A DNA stretch of 64,000 bases. Origin: JANOMH01 sp031422295. Its GTDB lineage: Bacteria > Pseudomonadota > Alphaproteobacteria > Rhodobacterales > Rhodobacteraceae. Under the pieces are notes generated by a model. The model worked only from the letters and a program-made list of their open reading frames with translations. It did not search any database and was not told where the DNA came from. This document shows, piece by piece, positions 18,225-26,333 of the stretch. Position numbers and translations under genes: made by a program. The stretch spans positions 37,952 through 101,951 of the forward strand of contig JANOQM010000011.1 of assembly GCA_031422295.1 (NCBI GenBank). The letters run 5' to 3'. How positions within the stretch are numbered: position 1 is the first letter of the stretch; each line of letters opens with the position of its first letter.

Positions 18225-18246
18225 AAATACCTCCGCCGGAGGCATC
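18225..18246. repeat. Intergenic AAATAYC-CCGCCGGAGGCATC element, copy 2
   Basis: AAATACCTCCGCCGGAGGCATC, 20 of 22 positions equal to the copy at 5393-5414. In this copy CCTCC-GCC-GGAGG is a perfect 5-bp inverted repeat. The rest of the 18.1-18.5 kb gap shows nothing else I can name. Confidence 0.5.
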
Positions 18247-18579
18247 TGCCCGAAAAATTTATGCAAAAGCCCGGGGAAATATGTCCAGTTTATCTCCGCA
18301 ACCATTGGCAGATGTAGCGCGCGATTTCACAACCAACGCTACATCTGCGCCCACCCTTCGTTTTGCCATTGCTAGGCTTTGAATTGGTTGCAATCTCGCA
18401 CCAGTCCTGCCGCAAAACCGCCACACATGCCGACAATGGTTAACCAAGTGTTGCTGCATCTGGGGTGAACGGGCATGAATATGGCAAGAATGAGGCAGAC
18501 CCTGAAAAAACGGGAAAAGCCAACCGGAACAGAGCCGCGGCACCGTATCGCGACCGGCCGGAAGTTGGGTGAGCAGGCA

Positions 18580-19419
18580 ATGATGACGCGACTTTCAGGG
18601 GCAATCCTGCGGGCAATTCTGGTGGTTTTGCTGATCGCAACGCCGTCAATTCTGCTGCCCGGAACCAGCAGCGATACCACACAAATCATTGCTTTGCTTG
18701 GCTTTATTGCCGCAGCCTTCACCTTGGTTGAATATTACTCCGCCTCGCCTTCACTGGTGGAGTTTCGGGATGCGCCGCCGTTCAACCGGGTGCGCTTCAT
18801 TGCGTTGTTCATGACGGTCTTTATCCTGACCATCATTCTGCGCGGTGCGACCGACCCCACCACCATCACCCGCTTTTTCGAAACCGTGGGGGCCGAGATC
18901 GGGTCATCCATCGACATGCCCTATTCGCCAGTGCGCCTTGTCGTGCTGATGATGCCCGATTCGGCCTCAGCCGCGTTGGTCGAACAGGTCAGAACCGCCG
19001 CCGGTATCAGCTATTTTGTCTCGCTCATGGCGATGGCATTCTTCGTGCTTCTGCTGCGGTTGCGCGGCTGGCCGATGGGCAACAAAGGCTTCAACGTCTG
19101 GGTCAATCTGCCAACGTTTGACCCGACCGCCGGTGGTGATGTCGTCGAACGGCTGAACCGTGACGCACAATTTAACCTTATCTTAGGGTTTCTGCTGCCA
19201 TTCATTATTCCAGCCTTCGTCAAACTCGCGTCCGACATGTTCGACCCGATCACCTTGACGAACCCGCATACGTTAATCTGGACGATGACCGCATGGGCGT
19301 TTTTACCTGCCAGTTTGTTGATGCGGGGTACGGCCCTGACCCGGGTGGCCTATATGATCAAAATGCAACGCGAACGGGCCTATGCCGCCGCCGAATCCGA
19401 AGGTTTTGCGCGGGCCTGA
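18580..19419 (+). CDS. Conserved membrane protein of unknown function
   Basis: 279 residues if started at the ATG at 18580; an alternative ATG at 18475 adds 35 basic residues. Four to five hydrophobic helices: about 5-22, 30-48, 68-87, 150-170 and 200-220, then a terminal pair. No catalytic motif is seen. It sits between leuD and an endonuclease/exonuclease/phosphatase-like gene, an arrangement I associate with Rhodobacterales leu loci. Its 3' end overlaps the next frame. Confidence 0.7.
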   Translation: MMTRLSGAILRAILVVLLIATPSILLPGTSSDTTQIIALLGFIAAAFTLVEYYSASPSLVEFRDAPPFNRVRFIALFMTVFILTIILRGATDPTTITRFFETVGAEIGSSIDMPYSPVRLVVLMMPDSASAALVEQVRTAAGISYFVSLMAMAFFVLLLRLRGWPMGNKGFNVWVNLPTFDPTAGGDVVERLNRDAQFNLILGFLLPFIIPAFVKLASDMFDPITLTNPHTLIWTMTAWAFLPASLLMRGTALTRVAYMIKMQRERAYAAAESEGFARA

Positions 19420-20495
19420 TCGTTGTTTTCATCACGGTTTTGACTGGTCCGGCCACTGCCGAAAATCTCCGCATTGCCACTTACGCCGCCGCATTCAGCC
19501 GGTCCGGCCCGGGGTTGCTGTTGCGCGATATTCTGGCGGGCGATGATGAACAGATCATTGCAGCCACGGCGGTCATTGCTGAAATCAAACCCGATGTGCT
19601 GCTACTGACCGACATCGACTATGATCTTGGGCTGGCTGCTTTGACTGCCCTGACGGCCAAGCTTGGGGATCAGGGCATTGATTATCCTTACGTATTTTCG
19701 CTGCGGCCCAATAGCGGGCAGTTCACTGGCCTTGATCTGGACAATAATGGCCAGATTGGCGAGGCGCGGGATGCGATGGGTTATGGCCGCTTTGCGGGCG
19801 ATGGCGGCTTGGCGGTTCTCTCGCGCTGGCCGATAAACATGACCAATGTCCGCGACTTCTCAGACCTGCTGTGGCGCGATCTGCCGGGGGCCACCCTGCC
19901 CATGGTTGATGGCCAGCCATTCCCAAATGCCGCAGTGCAGAACCAGCAACGCCTGTCCAGCAGCGCTCATTGGCTGGTTCCGGTCCAAACTGGCGACGGT
20001 CCGCCGCTGACCCTGCTGGTCTGGTCCGCCACCCCGCCGGTGTTTGACGGGCCCGAGGACCAGAACGGCCTGCGCAACCGCGATGAATTGCGCCTGTGGC
20101 AGGCAGTTCTGGACGGCACCTATGGTCCGCCGCCTGAAGATTTCGTCCTGCTGGGCAATGCCAATCTTGACCCTGCCGATGGCGACGGGTTCCGGCAAGC
20201 AATGGCGCAGTTGCTGGCCGATCCCCGACTACAGGATCCCGCCCCCAGCAGCGCCGGGGCCCGCGCCGCTGCCGATCCGGGACAGACCGGCGATCCGGGC
20301 CTTGATACAACCGACTGGCCCGATGGGGCGCCTGGCAATCTGCGGGTCAGCTATGTGTTGCCTGCGGCGGATTGGACAGTGACCGGCGCTGGCGTTTTCT
20401 GGCCCGCGCCGGATGATCCAAAGGTAAACTTACTCGGCCGCGATGGCCTTGCCGCCGGCCCGCATCGCCTGGTCTGGGTCGACTTGGCCCGGTAG
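19293..20495 (+). CDS. Secreted endonuclease/exonuclease/phosphatase-family protein
   Basis: Up to 400 residues; the true start is unclear. The mature protein begins near AENLRIATYAAAFS after a hydrophobic signal stretch (GLIVVFITVLTG), which would fit a start near 19416 overlapping the previous stop, but only a CTG is available there; the next ATG is at 19293. EEP motifs: IKPDVLLLTDIDYD, GDGGLAVLSRWPI, LLGNANLDPADGDG, NLRVSYVLPAADW. Members are metal-dependent phosphoesterases. The last 66 bp overlap the convergent oxidoreductase gene. Confidence 0.75.
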   Translation: MGVFTCQFVDAGYGPDPGGLYDQNATRTGLCRRRIRRFCAGLIVVFITVLTGPATAENLRIATYAAAFSRSGPGLLLRDILAGDDEQIIAATAVIAEIKPDVLLLTDIDYDLGLAALTALTAKLGDQGIDYPYVFSLRPNSGQFTGLDLDNNGQIGEARDAMGYGRFAGDGGLAVLSRWPINMTNVRDFSDLLWRDLPGATLPMVDGQPFPNAAVQNQQRLSSSAHWLVPVQTGDGPPLTLLVWSATPPVFDGPEDQNGLRNRDELRLWQAVLDGTYGPPPEDFVLLGNANLDPADGDGFRQAMAQLLADPRLQDPAPSSAGARAAADPGQTGDPGLDTTDWPDGAPGNLRVSYVLPAADWTVTGAGVFWPAPDDPKVNLLGRDGLAAGPHRLVWVDLAR

Positions 20496-21338
20496 GCCCG
20501 CCAGCATCACACTGCGCAGATCAGTGGCGTGGAAATCCGGCAAAAGCCGGGCCAGTTTTGCGCCCGATAGGGTATGGTTGATCGTCCACAAATAGCGCAT
20601 CTCGCGCAATTCCCTTGCCAATTCCCAAAACGGGCTGGCCAAGGTCATGAACCACCACGCAAACGGGCTTAGTCTGATAGGCCGGCCCAAAGCGTCCTGC
20701 AGTGTTGCGCGCAACTGATCGAGCGTAAACGCATGGCCGGTAAATGGCACATCTTCGAACTGCGCCAATGTGCTACGCGTCTCGGATAAACCAACCGCAG
20801 CCCGGGCCCAATCGGGCAGGTAGCAATAGGTGGTGATCACATCCTTTGGCCCCGGTGCGGTCACCTTGCCCTTGGCGATCCCGGTCAACAGGAACAGTGT
20901 CATAATGTCCTTGTTATGGTCAGGGTCGATGAAATTGCCCGCCCGCAGCACGATGGTCTGCACGCCCGAGGCCTTATAGGCCAGTTCCATATCGACCCGT
21001 ATCTGCCCCTTGCGGGTGGTCGGGCGCTGCAGGCTGTGTTCGGACCATTCGCCGCCAATGCTGTCGAAGTTATAGACATTGCCCGGCACGATGACCGTGG
21101 CCCCGCTGGCCCGTGCGGCAGCAACCACCTGCGCGGTGATTTGCGGGATGAGGACATCCCAGTTATGATATCCGGGCGGGTTCAGGCCGTTGACGATAAC
21201 ATCAACGCCCATCGCAGCCTTGACCATATCGGTGCCGCGTTCATAGTGCCGGACATGCCAGCCTGCGTTCCAGAATGCGGCAGCGGCATGGCTGCCGATT
21301 TTGCCGGTGCCGCCGAGGATTAAAACTGTTTGGGTCAT
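20430..21338 (-). CDS. Atypical SDR / NmrA-like NAD(P)-dependent oxidoreductase
   Basis: 302 residues. The glycine-rich loop LILGGTGKIGSHAA (about 5-18) binds NAD(P). The SDR Tyr-Lys pair is not obvious, so it belongs with the atypical, NmrA-like group. Divergent from a LysR regulator gene at an 88-bp spacing, a classical regulator-target arrangement. Substrate unknown. It converges with, and overlaps, the gene ending at 20495. Confidence 0.82.
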   Translation of the reverse strand: MTQTVLILGGTGKIGSHAAAAFWNAGWHVRHYERGTDMVKAAMGVDVIVNGLNPPGYHNWDVLIPQITAQVVAAARASGATVIVPGNVYNFDSIGGEWSEHSLQRPTTRKGQIRVDMELAYKASGVQTIVLRAGNFIDPDHNKDIMTLFLLTGIAKGKVTAPGPKDVITTYCYLPDWARAAVGLSETRSTLAQFEDVPFTGHAFTLDQLRATLQDALGRPIRLSPFAWWFMTLASPFWELARELREMRYLWTINHTLSGAKLARLLPDFHATDLRSVMLAGLPGQVDPDQAMRAGGKAIAAE

Positions 21339-21414
21339 GGGTTACTCCTGAATGATAGGGGCAAGATGAACTCAACAGATACAAATAGAAATTGCCGGAA
21401 AACGCAGAGCGTGT

Positions 21415-21424
21415 ATTCATGAAT
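21415..21424. promoter_or_regulatory. Candidate LysR operator
   Basis: The palindrome ATTCATGAAT abuts the start codon of the LysR gene in the short divergent gap. LysR regulators usually bind T-N11-A palindromes in such gaps and repress themselves. The site is short and this is inferred from position only. Confidence 0.35.
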
Positions 21425-21426
21425 GA

Positions 21427-22323
21427 ATGGATAAACCACTGTCATCGCTTGATTGGTCGCTGGTGCAGGCGTTTCTTTCCGTCGCCGATACCGGCAGTCT
21501 GTCCGCCGCCGCCCGCTTGTCAGGCACCAGCCAGCCAACCTTGGGTCGTCAGATAAAGGCGATCGAGGCGCAGTTGGGCGCTGATCTTTTTATCCGGCAG
21601 GCGCGCGGGCTGGCGCTGAGCGAAACCGGGGCTGCGCTGATTTCCCCGGCGCGGGCGATGCGCGATGCGGCGGGTCAGATTGCGCTGACTGCCGCGGGCC
21701 GGGCAGACCGGCTGGAGGGGACGGTACGGATTACTGCCAGCGTCTCGATGGCGGTTTATCACTTGCCCCCGATCATTGCTGCAATCCGGTTAGCGGAGCC
21801 GCATATTGCGATTGAGATTGAACCATCCGATGTTACCACCAACCTGCTATACCGCGAGGCTGATATTGCGGTGCGGATGTATCGCCCGACCCAGCTTGAT
21901 CTGGTGTCGCAGCATTTGGGCGATATTGAACTGGCTGTATTTGCAGCCAAATCCTATCTGGCGCGGCGCGGGTTTCCGACGTCGCTGGACCAGATTGCTG
22001 ACCATGATGTCGTAGGCTTTGACCGCAGCGACGCGATAATTGAGGGGTTTCGCACAGCAGGTGCCCCGGTTAGCCGGGATTATTTCAAAACCCGCTGTGA
22101 TGATAACGTGGTGCACTGGGAACTGGTCCGGGCGGGCTGTGGCATCGGTTTTGCGCAGGCGTGCATCGGCCGGGCCGATCCGACGGTGCAGGAACTCGAC
22201 TTTGGTTTCATGGTGCCGAACCTTGAAATGTGGCTGACCGCGCATGAAGCGATGCGCCAGACCCCACGCATCCGCCGGGTCTGGGATATGCTGGCCAAGG
22301 GGCTGCGACCGCTGTGTATGTGA
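21427..22323 (+). CDS. LysR-family transcriptional regulator
   Basis: 298 residues. An N-terminal winged HTH (about 8-65; FLSVADTGSLSAAARLSGTSQPTLGRQIKAIE) is followed by a periplasmic-binding-protein-like effector domain (about 92-290; GTVRITASVSMAVYHLPPIIA). Probably controls the divergent oxidoreductase gene, by analogy with the family. The ligand is unknown. Confidence 0.92.
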   Translation: MDKPLSSLDWSLVQAFLSVADTGSLSAAARLSGTSQPTLGRQIKAIEAQLGADLFIRQARGLALSETGAALISPARAMRDAAGQIALTAAGRADRLEGTVRITASVSMAVYHLPPIIAAIRLAEPHIAIEIEPSDVTTNLLYREADIAVRMYRPTQLDLVSQHLGDIELAVFAAKSYLARRGFPTSLDQIADHDVVGFDRSDAIIEGFRTAGAPVSRDYFKTRCDDNVVHWELVRAGCGIGFAQACIGRADPTVQELDFGFMVPNLEMWLTAHEAMRQTPRIRRVWDMLAKGLRPLCM

Positions 22324-22713
22324 TCAATTCGGTTCCGTGCTACCGCCCAAATCAATCAGAAACTTGACCAATGGCAGCACTTTTGGCCCTTCAACCGCGC
22401 AAGTGTCAGGTTTGTCCAGCAGGGCAAAGGCCGGGTTAAAATACCCCGCGTCATAAGCGTCGGTATCCAGACCCAGATTATTATTGGCAATCAAATCCGC
22501 CGTCCCGTTCAGCAGCGACCATTCCCCATCAGTAATCGCGAACGCCGGGCAATTCATCCCGACGACGATGGCGGTCACAATCCCAGTCAGCAATTCCTGA
22601 CTTTGGCTTTGGTTGAAATCGTCGACACGCGGCATGGCCACCGCAATCGCCCCGTCGGCGGGGGCAAGGGTTGGTATTATCAGGGCCAAAGTTAGCAGAA
22701 TGACAAGTCGCAT
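22324..22713 (-). CDS. Small secreted protein of unknown function
   Basis: 129 residues from the ATG at 22713. Signal peptide about 1-18 (LVILLTLALIIPTLAPA, mature start near DGAIAVAMP). The frame is open far upstream but only as a shadow of leuB. Single cysteines in NCPAF and DTCAV could form a disulfide. The residues YFNPAFALLDKPDTCAVEG suggest a small compact periplasmic fold. No family recognised. Its stop lies next to the LysR stop. Confidence 0.65.
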   Translation of the reverse strand: MRLVILLTLALIIPTLAPADGAIAVAMPRVDDFNQSQSQELLTGIVTAIVVGMNCPAFAITDGEWSLLNGTADLIANNNLGLDTDAYDAGYFNPAFALLDKPDTCAVEGPKVLPLVKFLIDLGGSTEPN

Positions 22714-22845
22714 GGGCGCACCTTTGAAAAGCGGGATGATCGCAGTCTGCACCCGCAGGGGCCGAATGTGAAGCACCCGCGCTTGACCCTGCCCCCCCAA
22801 GCAATTACGCGAACGCCAACAGATTTTGCGCAAAGGACAGTTATC

Positions 22846-23952
22846 ATGGCCAATCCCTCGCTTCTTATCCTTGCCGGTGACGGTATCGGCCCCGAGGTGA
22901 TGGGGCAGGTCAAACGGATCATCGACTGGTACGGGGCCAAGCGTGGCGTGACCTTTGATGTGACCGAAGATCTGGTCGGCGGCTGTGCCTATGATGTCCA
23001 TGGCGTCCCGTTGCATGATGACACAATGGCCAAGGCGCAGTCGGTGGACGCGGTTCTGCTGGGGGCGGTAGGTGGCCCGAAGTATGACGCGTTGGATTTC
23101 AGCGTGAAACCCGAACGCGGATTGCTGCGCCTGCGCAAGGAAATGGACCTGTATGCCAACCTGCGCCCGGCCCAGTGTTTTGACGCGCTGGCCGACTTTT
23201 CCAGCCTGAAGCGCGAAGTCGTCGCCGGTCTGGACATCATGATCATCCGCGAACTGACCAGCGGCGTTTATTTCGGCGAACCACGCGGGATTTTTGTCGA
23301 GGGGAACGAGCGGGTCGGCATCAACACCCAGCGCTATACCGAATCCGAGATTGCCCGCGTGGCCCGGTCGGCCTTTGAACTGGCCCGCAAGCGCGGCAAC
23401 AAGGTCTGTTCGATGGAAAAGGCCAATGTCATGGAATCCGGCGTGCTGTGGCGCGAGGTTGTGACCAAGGTCCATGCCGAGGAATATCCGGATGTGCAGC
23501 TGTCGCATATGTATGCCGACAATGGCGCGATGCAGCTGGTCCGCTGGCCCAAGCAGTTTGACGTGATCGTCACTGACAATTTGTTTGGCGATGTTTTGTC
23601 CGATGCTGCCGCCATGCTGACCGGATCGCTGGGCATGTTGCCGTCAGCCAGCCTTGGTGCGCCCATGGCCAATGGCCGCCCCAAGGCGCTGTATGAACCG
23701 GTGCATGGGTCCGCCCCGGACATCATGGGCACCGGCAAGGCCAATCCGATTGCCTGTATCCTGAGCTTTGCCATGGCCTTGCGCTATTCCTTTGGCATGC
23801 TCGACGAGGCGGCGCGGGTTGAGGCGGCGGTGGCACAGGTGCTGGAGGATGGGCTGCGCACCGCTGACCTGCTGGGTCCGCAGGGTGGTGAAGCGGTGAC
23901 CACGACGCAGATGGGTGACGCGATTATCGCCGCATTGGACGCCAGCCTTTAA
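22846..23952 (+). CDS. leuB: 3-isopropylmalate dehydrogenase
   Basis: 368 residues from the ATG at 22846 (AAAGGACAG upstream). Starts LLILAGDGIGPEVM; the substrate-binding RxxxxxR region is ERGLLRLRKEMDLYANLRP. DNLFGDVLSDAAAMLTGSLGMLPSAS supplies the metal-binding Asp residues and YEPVHGSAPDIMGTGKANP the NAD-binding loop. Oxidatively decarboxylates 3-isopropylmalate, the third leucine step. Separated from leuCD by four unrelated genes. Confidence 0.97.
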   Translation: MANPSLLILAGDGIGPEVMGQVKRIIDWYGAKRGVTFDVTEDLVGGCAYDVHGVPLHDDTMAKAQSVDAVLLGAVGGPKYDALDFSVKPERGLLRLRKEMDLYANLRPAQCFDALADFSSLKREVVAGLDIMIIRELTSGVYFGEPRGIFVEGNERVGINTQRYTESEIARVARSAFELARKRGNKVCSMEKANVMESGVLWREVVTKVHAEEYPDVQLSHMYADNGAMQLVRWPKQFDVIVTDNLFGDVLSDAAAMLTGSLGMLPSASLGAPMANGRPKALYEPVHGSAPDIMGTGKANPIACILSFAMALRYSFGMLDEAARVEAAVAQVLEDGLRTADLLGPQGGEAVTTTQMGDAIIAALDASL

Positions 23953-23977
23953 GCTGTCTGGCCGGCGAAAACGCAAC

Positions 23978-24007
23978 CTAAAACCTTCCCCGCGGGCAAG
24001 GTTTTAG
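23978..24007. terminator. Bidirectional terminator between leuB and the convergent gene
   Basis: Perfect 10-bp stem CTAAAACCTT / AAGGTTTTAG enclosing CCCCGCGGGC, which can pair further. It lies between two convergent genes (leuB ends 23952; the next gene ends 24076 on the minus strand). A/T runs on both outer arms fit bidirectional use. Confidence 0.6.
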
Positions 24008-24075
24008 TAAACAAAATCATAACATTAACAAACTTTTAACAGATGTCGATGGGGTCACATTACGGCCCCGCTGGA

Positions 24076-24831
24076 TCACCCTTTGAACTTGGCGATATCA
24101 GCCACTTGCACAAGGGCTTTCTTGACCACCTTGATCCGCTCGGCCTTGTCCTTGTCATTATCGTCGCTCAACTTCATCGTGCCCAGATCAAAGCCCTGAA
24201 ATTTCTGGAACTCGGACCAGAATTCCTTGTTATAATTGTCCAGCTGCTTGACGGAGTTTGATACGCTGCGGCCCTGCTGTTTGATATTGTCGTTCCATGA
24301 TGCACTGGACCCATCGGCCAGAAACACCTTGGCGCCGATCAAGAACTTCTTGACGGCATCCATTAAAAACTTGGCCGCCAGAATGTTTTTCTTGACGATC
24401 CGGTCGCGCATTTCCTTGAGCGGGCCGTCTATATCGAGGCTTTTGCAGGTCAGCGCAAAGTCGGTCGCGGCCTTGGCCACCGCCAGAGCGGCCTTGGATG
24501 CATCGCCGCCACCGGTCACTTTTTTAAGGGTGTCGGCGGCCTTGCTGGCCACTTTGTCGACTTCGAACAACTGCTTGCGAAACGGCTCGATCACCTTGGC
24601 GTAGTACTCTTTGCCGGCTTTGACCCCTGCCTGCAGCTCTTCTTCGGTATTGGGGTTCTGCGGCAGCAAGTTTGTCGTGTCGATCTTTTTGTGCATGGCC
24701 AGCGTCTTGACCAGTTCGTCACCCAGCCCGGTCTTTTTGGTCTTGCCAATCAGACCTTTCTTTTTCTGCCAATCTGCATCAGTCAGCGTTTTCGGATACT
24801 CGATAATCGCCGTTACACTTATGCCCGCCAT
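24076..24831 (-). CDS. Lysine-rich helical protein of unknown function
   Basis: 251 residues from the ATG at 24831, with AGGACAATT upstream. No signal peptide and no membrane helix. It is very rich in lysine (KKKGLIGKTKKTG near residue 23) and in predicted helix (LFEVDKVASKAADTLKKV, FLMDAVKKFLIGAKVF), so probably an all-alpha cytoplasmic or exported protein. Such lysine use is unlike the neighbouring GC-rich genes. I do not recognise a family. Monocistronic, with terminators on its 3' side. Confidence 0.7.
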   Translation of the reverse strand: MAGISVTAIIEYPKTLTDADWQKKKGLIGKTKKTGLGDELVKTLAMHKKIDTTNLLPQNPNTEEELQAGVKAGKEYYAKVIEPFRKQLFEVDKVASKAADTLKKVTGGGDASKAALAVAKAATDFALTCKSLDIDGPLKEMRDRIVKKNILAAKFLMDAVKKFLIGAKVFLADGSSASWNDNIKQQGRSVSNSVKQLDNYNKEFWSEFQKFQGFDLGTMKLSDDNDKDKAERIKVVKKALVQVADIAKFKG

Positions 24832-25019
24832 AATTGTCCTCCTGTCAAATTTGAAAACGGGCCTGCTAAGTCGTGGCCTCGTGGGTCGAAGTTGACACGC
24901 TCACCAGCGCGGAATCAAGGGCTTCGTTCTGCAAGTTGTGTGGAACTGTCAAAGGCGGTTGACCTTGGCCCGGCAATGCGGGATGCAACCCAAAGTATTA
25001 CGTCGGAGGGATTTCAGCC

Positions 25020-26018
25020 ATGGGGCCGAACGCAAAAGGCGCACTATTGGCGCTATTGGCTTTTGGAGTCTATGCCACGCATGATGTGGTGGTCAAATTT
25101 CTGGGCAGCAGCTACAGCCCGGTCCAGCTGATCTTTTTCAGTGTATTGTTCAGTTTCCCCCTGGCGATGCTGATGATGATGCGCGACCCGCAGCCGGGCA
25201 CGTTACTGCCGGTGCATCCCTGGTGGATTGCGCTGCGCACCGCCGCATCTGTCCTGACCGGGATCACGGCGTTTTATGCATTTTCGGTCCTGCCATTGGC
25301 CCAAGTCTATACCATCGTCTTTGCCACCCCGCTGATCATCACCGTGCTGGCAATCCCGATCTTGGGTGAAAAGGTTCGGATCCGGCGCTGGATGGCTGTG
25401 CTGGTGGGGCTGATGGGCGTGCTGGTCGTGCTGCGCCCCGGATCGACCGATCTGACTTTGGGCCATCTGGCGGCATTGCTGGCGGCGGTCGGCGGGTCTG
25501 TTGCGTCGATCATCGTGCGCAAAATCGGGGCCGAGGAACGGCCCGTGGTGCTATTGCTGTACCCGATGCTGGCCAATTTCGTGGTCATGGCCATGGTCCT
25601 GCCGTTTGTCTATCAACCGATGCCGATTGAACATATCGGCCTGAGCGGGCTGATGGCCGTCCTAGGCTGGTCGGGTGGCGTGATCATTATCATGGCCTAT
25701 AAATCAGGCGAGGCCGTCATTGTCGCGCCGATGCAATATTCGCAAATCCTGTGGGCCACGGGTTACGGCCTGCTGTTTTTCAACGAATCTCCAGACCGGG
25801 GCACGATTATCGGGGCCGCGATCATCATTGCCAGCGGGTTGTATATCGTCCTGCGCGAAAGCCGGACTTCGGTTTCGGCCAACAAACCCGTGCTGCATTC
25901 CAAAAGCAGGCCGGATACCGGCACCAGCCCGCGCAACAACCTGTTGGAGCGGATCGTGCTGGCCCGCAAGGCAGCGCAACTACCTTTGGCCGATACCGTC
26001 ACCCGCCCGCTTGAATAA
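25020..26018 (+). CDS. EamA-family (DMT) transporter
   Basis: 332 residues; GGAGGG lies upstream of the ATG. Ten hydrophobic helices form two EamA repeats (GALLALLAFGVYATHDVVVKFLG at the start; LAQVYTIVFATPLIITVLAIP in the middle). It resembles S-adenosylmethionine/permease-type DMT members (RhaT/YijE group). A 50-residue polar tail follows the last helix. Substrate unknown. It is not closely similar to the EamA protein at 8993-9895. Confidence 0.87.
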   Translation: MGPNAKGALLALLAFGVYATHDVVVKFLGSSYSPVQLIFFSVLFSFPLAMLMMMRDPQPGTLLPVHPWWIALRTAASVLTGITAFYAFSVLPLAQVYTIVFATPLIITVLAIPILGEKVRIRRWMAVLVGLMGVLVVLRPGSTDLTLGHLAALLAAVGGSVASIIVRKIGAEERPVVLLLYPMLANFVVMAMVLPFVYQPMPIEHIGLSGLMAVLGWSGGVIIIMAYKSGEAVIVAPMQYSQILWATGYGLLFFNESPDRGTIIGAAIIIASGLYIVLRESRTSVSANKPVLHSKSRPDTGTSPRNNLLERIVLARKAAQLPLADTVTRPLE

Positions 26019-26082
26019 CCAGCCCGTTTGAATAACCTGCTTGCAAAACCATGGCCCCCGCGCTAGGCCGCGCGTCATCGGT

Positions 26083-26159
26083 CGGAGTGTAGCGCAGCCT
26101 GGTAGCGCACCTGCTTCGGGAGCAGGGGGTCGGAGGTTCGAATCCTCTCACTCCGACCA
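26083..26159 (+). tRNA. tRNA-Pro (anticodon CGG)
   Basis: 77 nt including an encoded CCA. Acceptor stem CGGAGTG / CACTCCG, D-arm with AGCCTGGTAGCGC, anticodon stem CCTGC / GCAGG with loop TTCGGGA (anticodon CGG), variable loop, T-arm GGAGGTTCGAATCCTC. All arms pair. Reads CCG proline codons, which are frequent in this genome. Confidence 0.97.
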
Positions 26160-26333
26160 ATTTCCCCATAATCTGCGTTGTGCGTTGTGCTGCTTTGGCC
26201 TAGGCTTTGCGCAGGTCGACGCCAGAGGTTTGTGCCATGAAAATGTTTGGTTTTCTGACGGGCAACGCCGCGGCGGTAAAAGGCTGGGGCTGGCGCGGCG
26301 TGGTCTTTGGCACGCGATAGCGGCCAGGCGGCC

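Noticed and set aside
22324..23508. A 394-codon minus-strand frame across most of leuB
   Set aside because: Only the last 129 codons (22324-22713) look real; the rest is the mirror of leuB, kept open by high GC.
24891..25019. EcfG-type promoter for the EamA gene at 25020
   Set aside because: GGAAC is present near 24941 but no CGTT-like element follows at 16 or 17 bases.
26237..26320. 27-codon frame between tRNA-Pro and matB
   Set aside because: The peptide (starts MKMFGFLTGNAAAVKGW) has no good ribosome binding site and no known counterpart; could be a leader peptide but unsupported.
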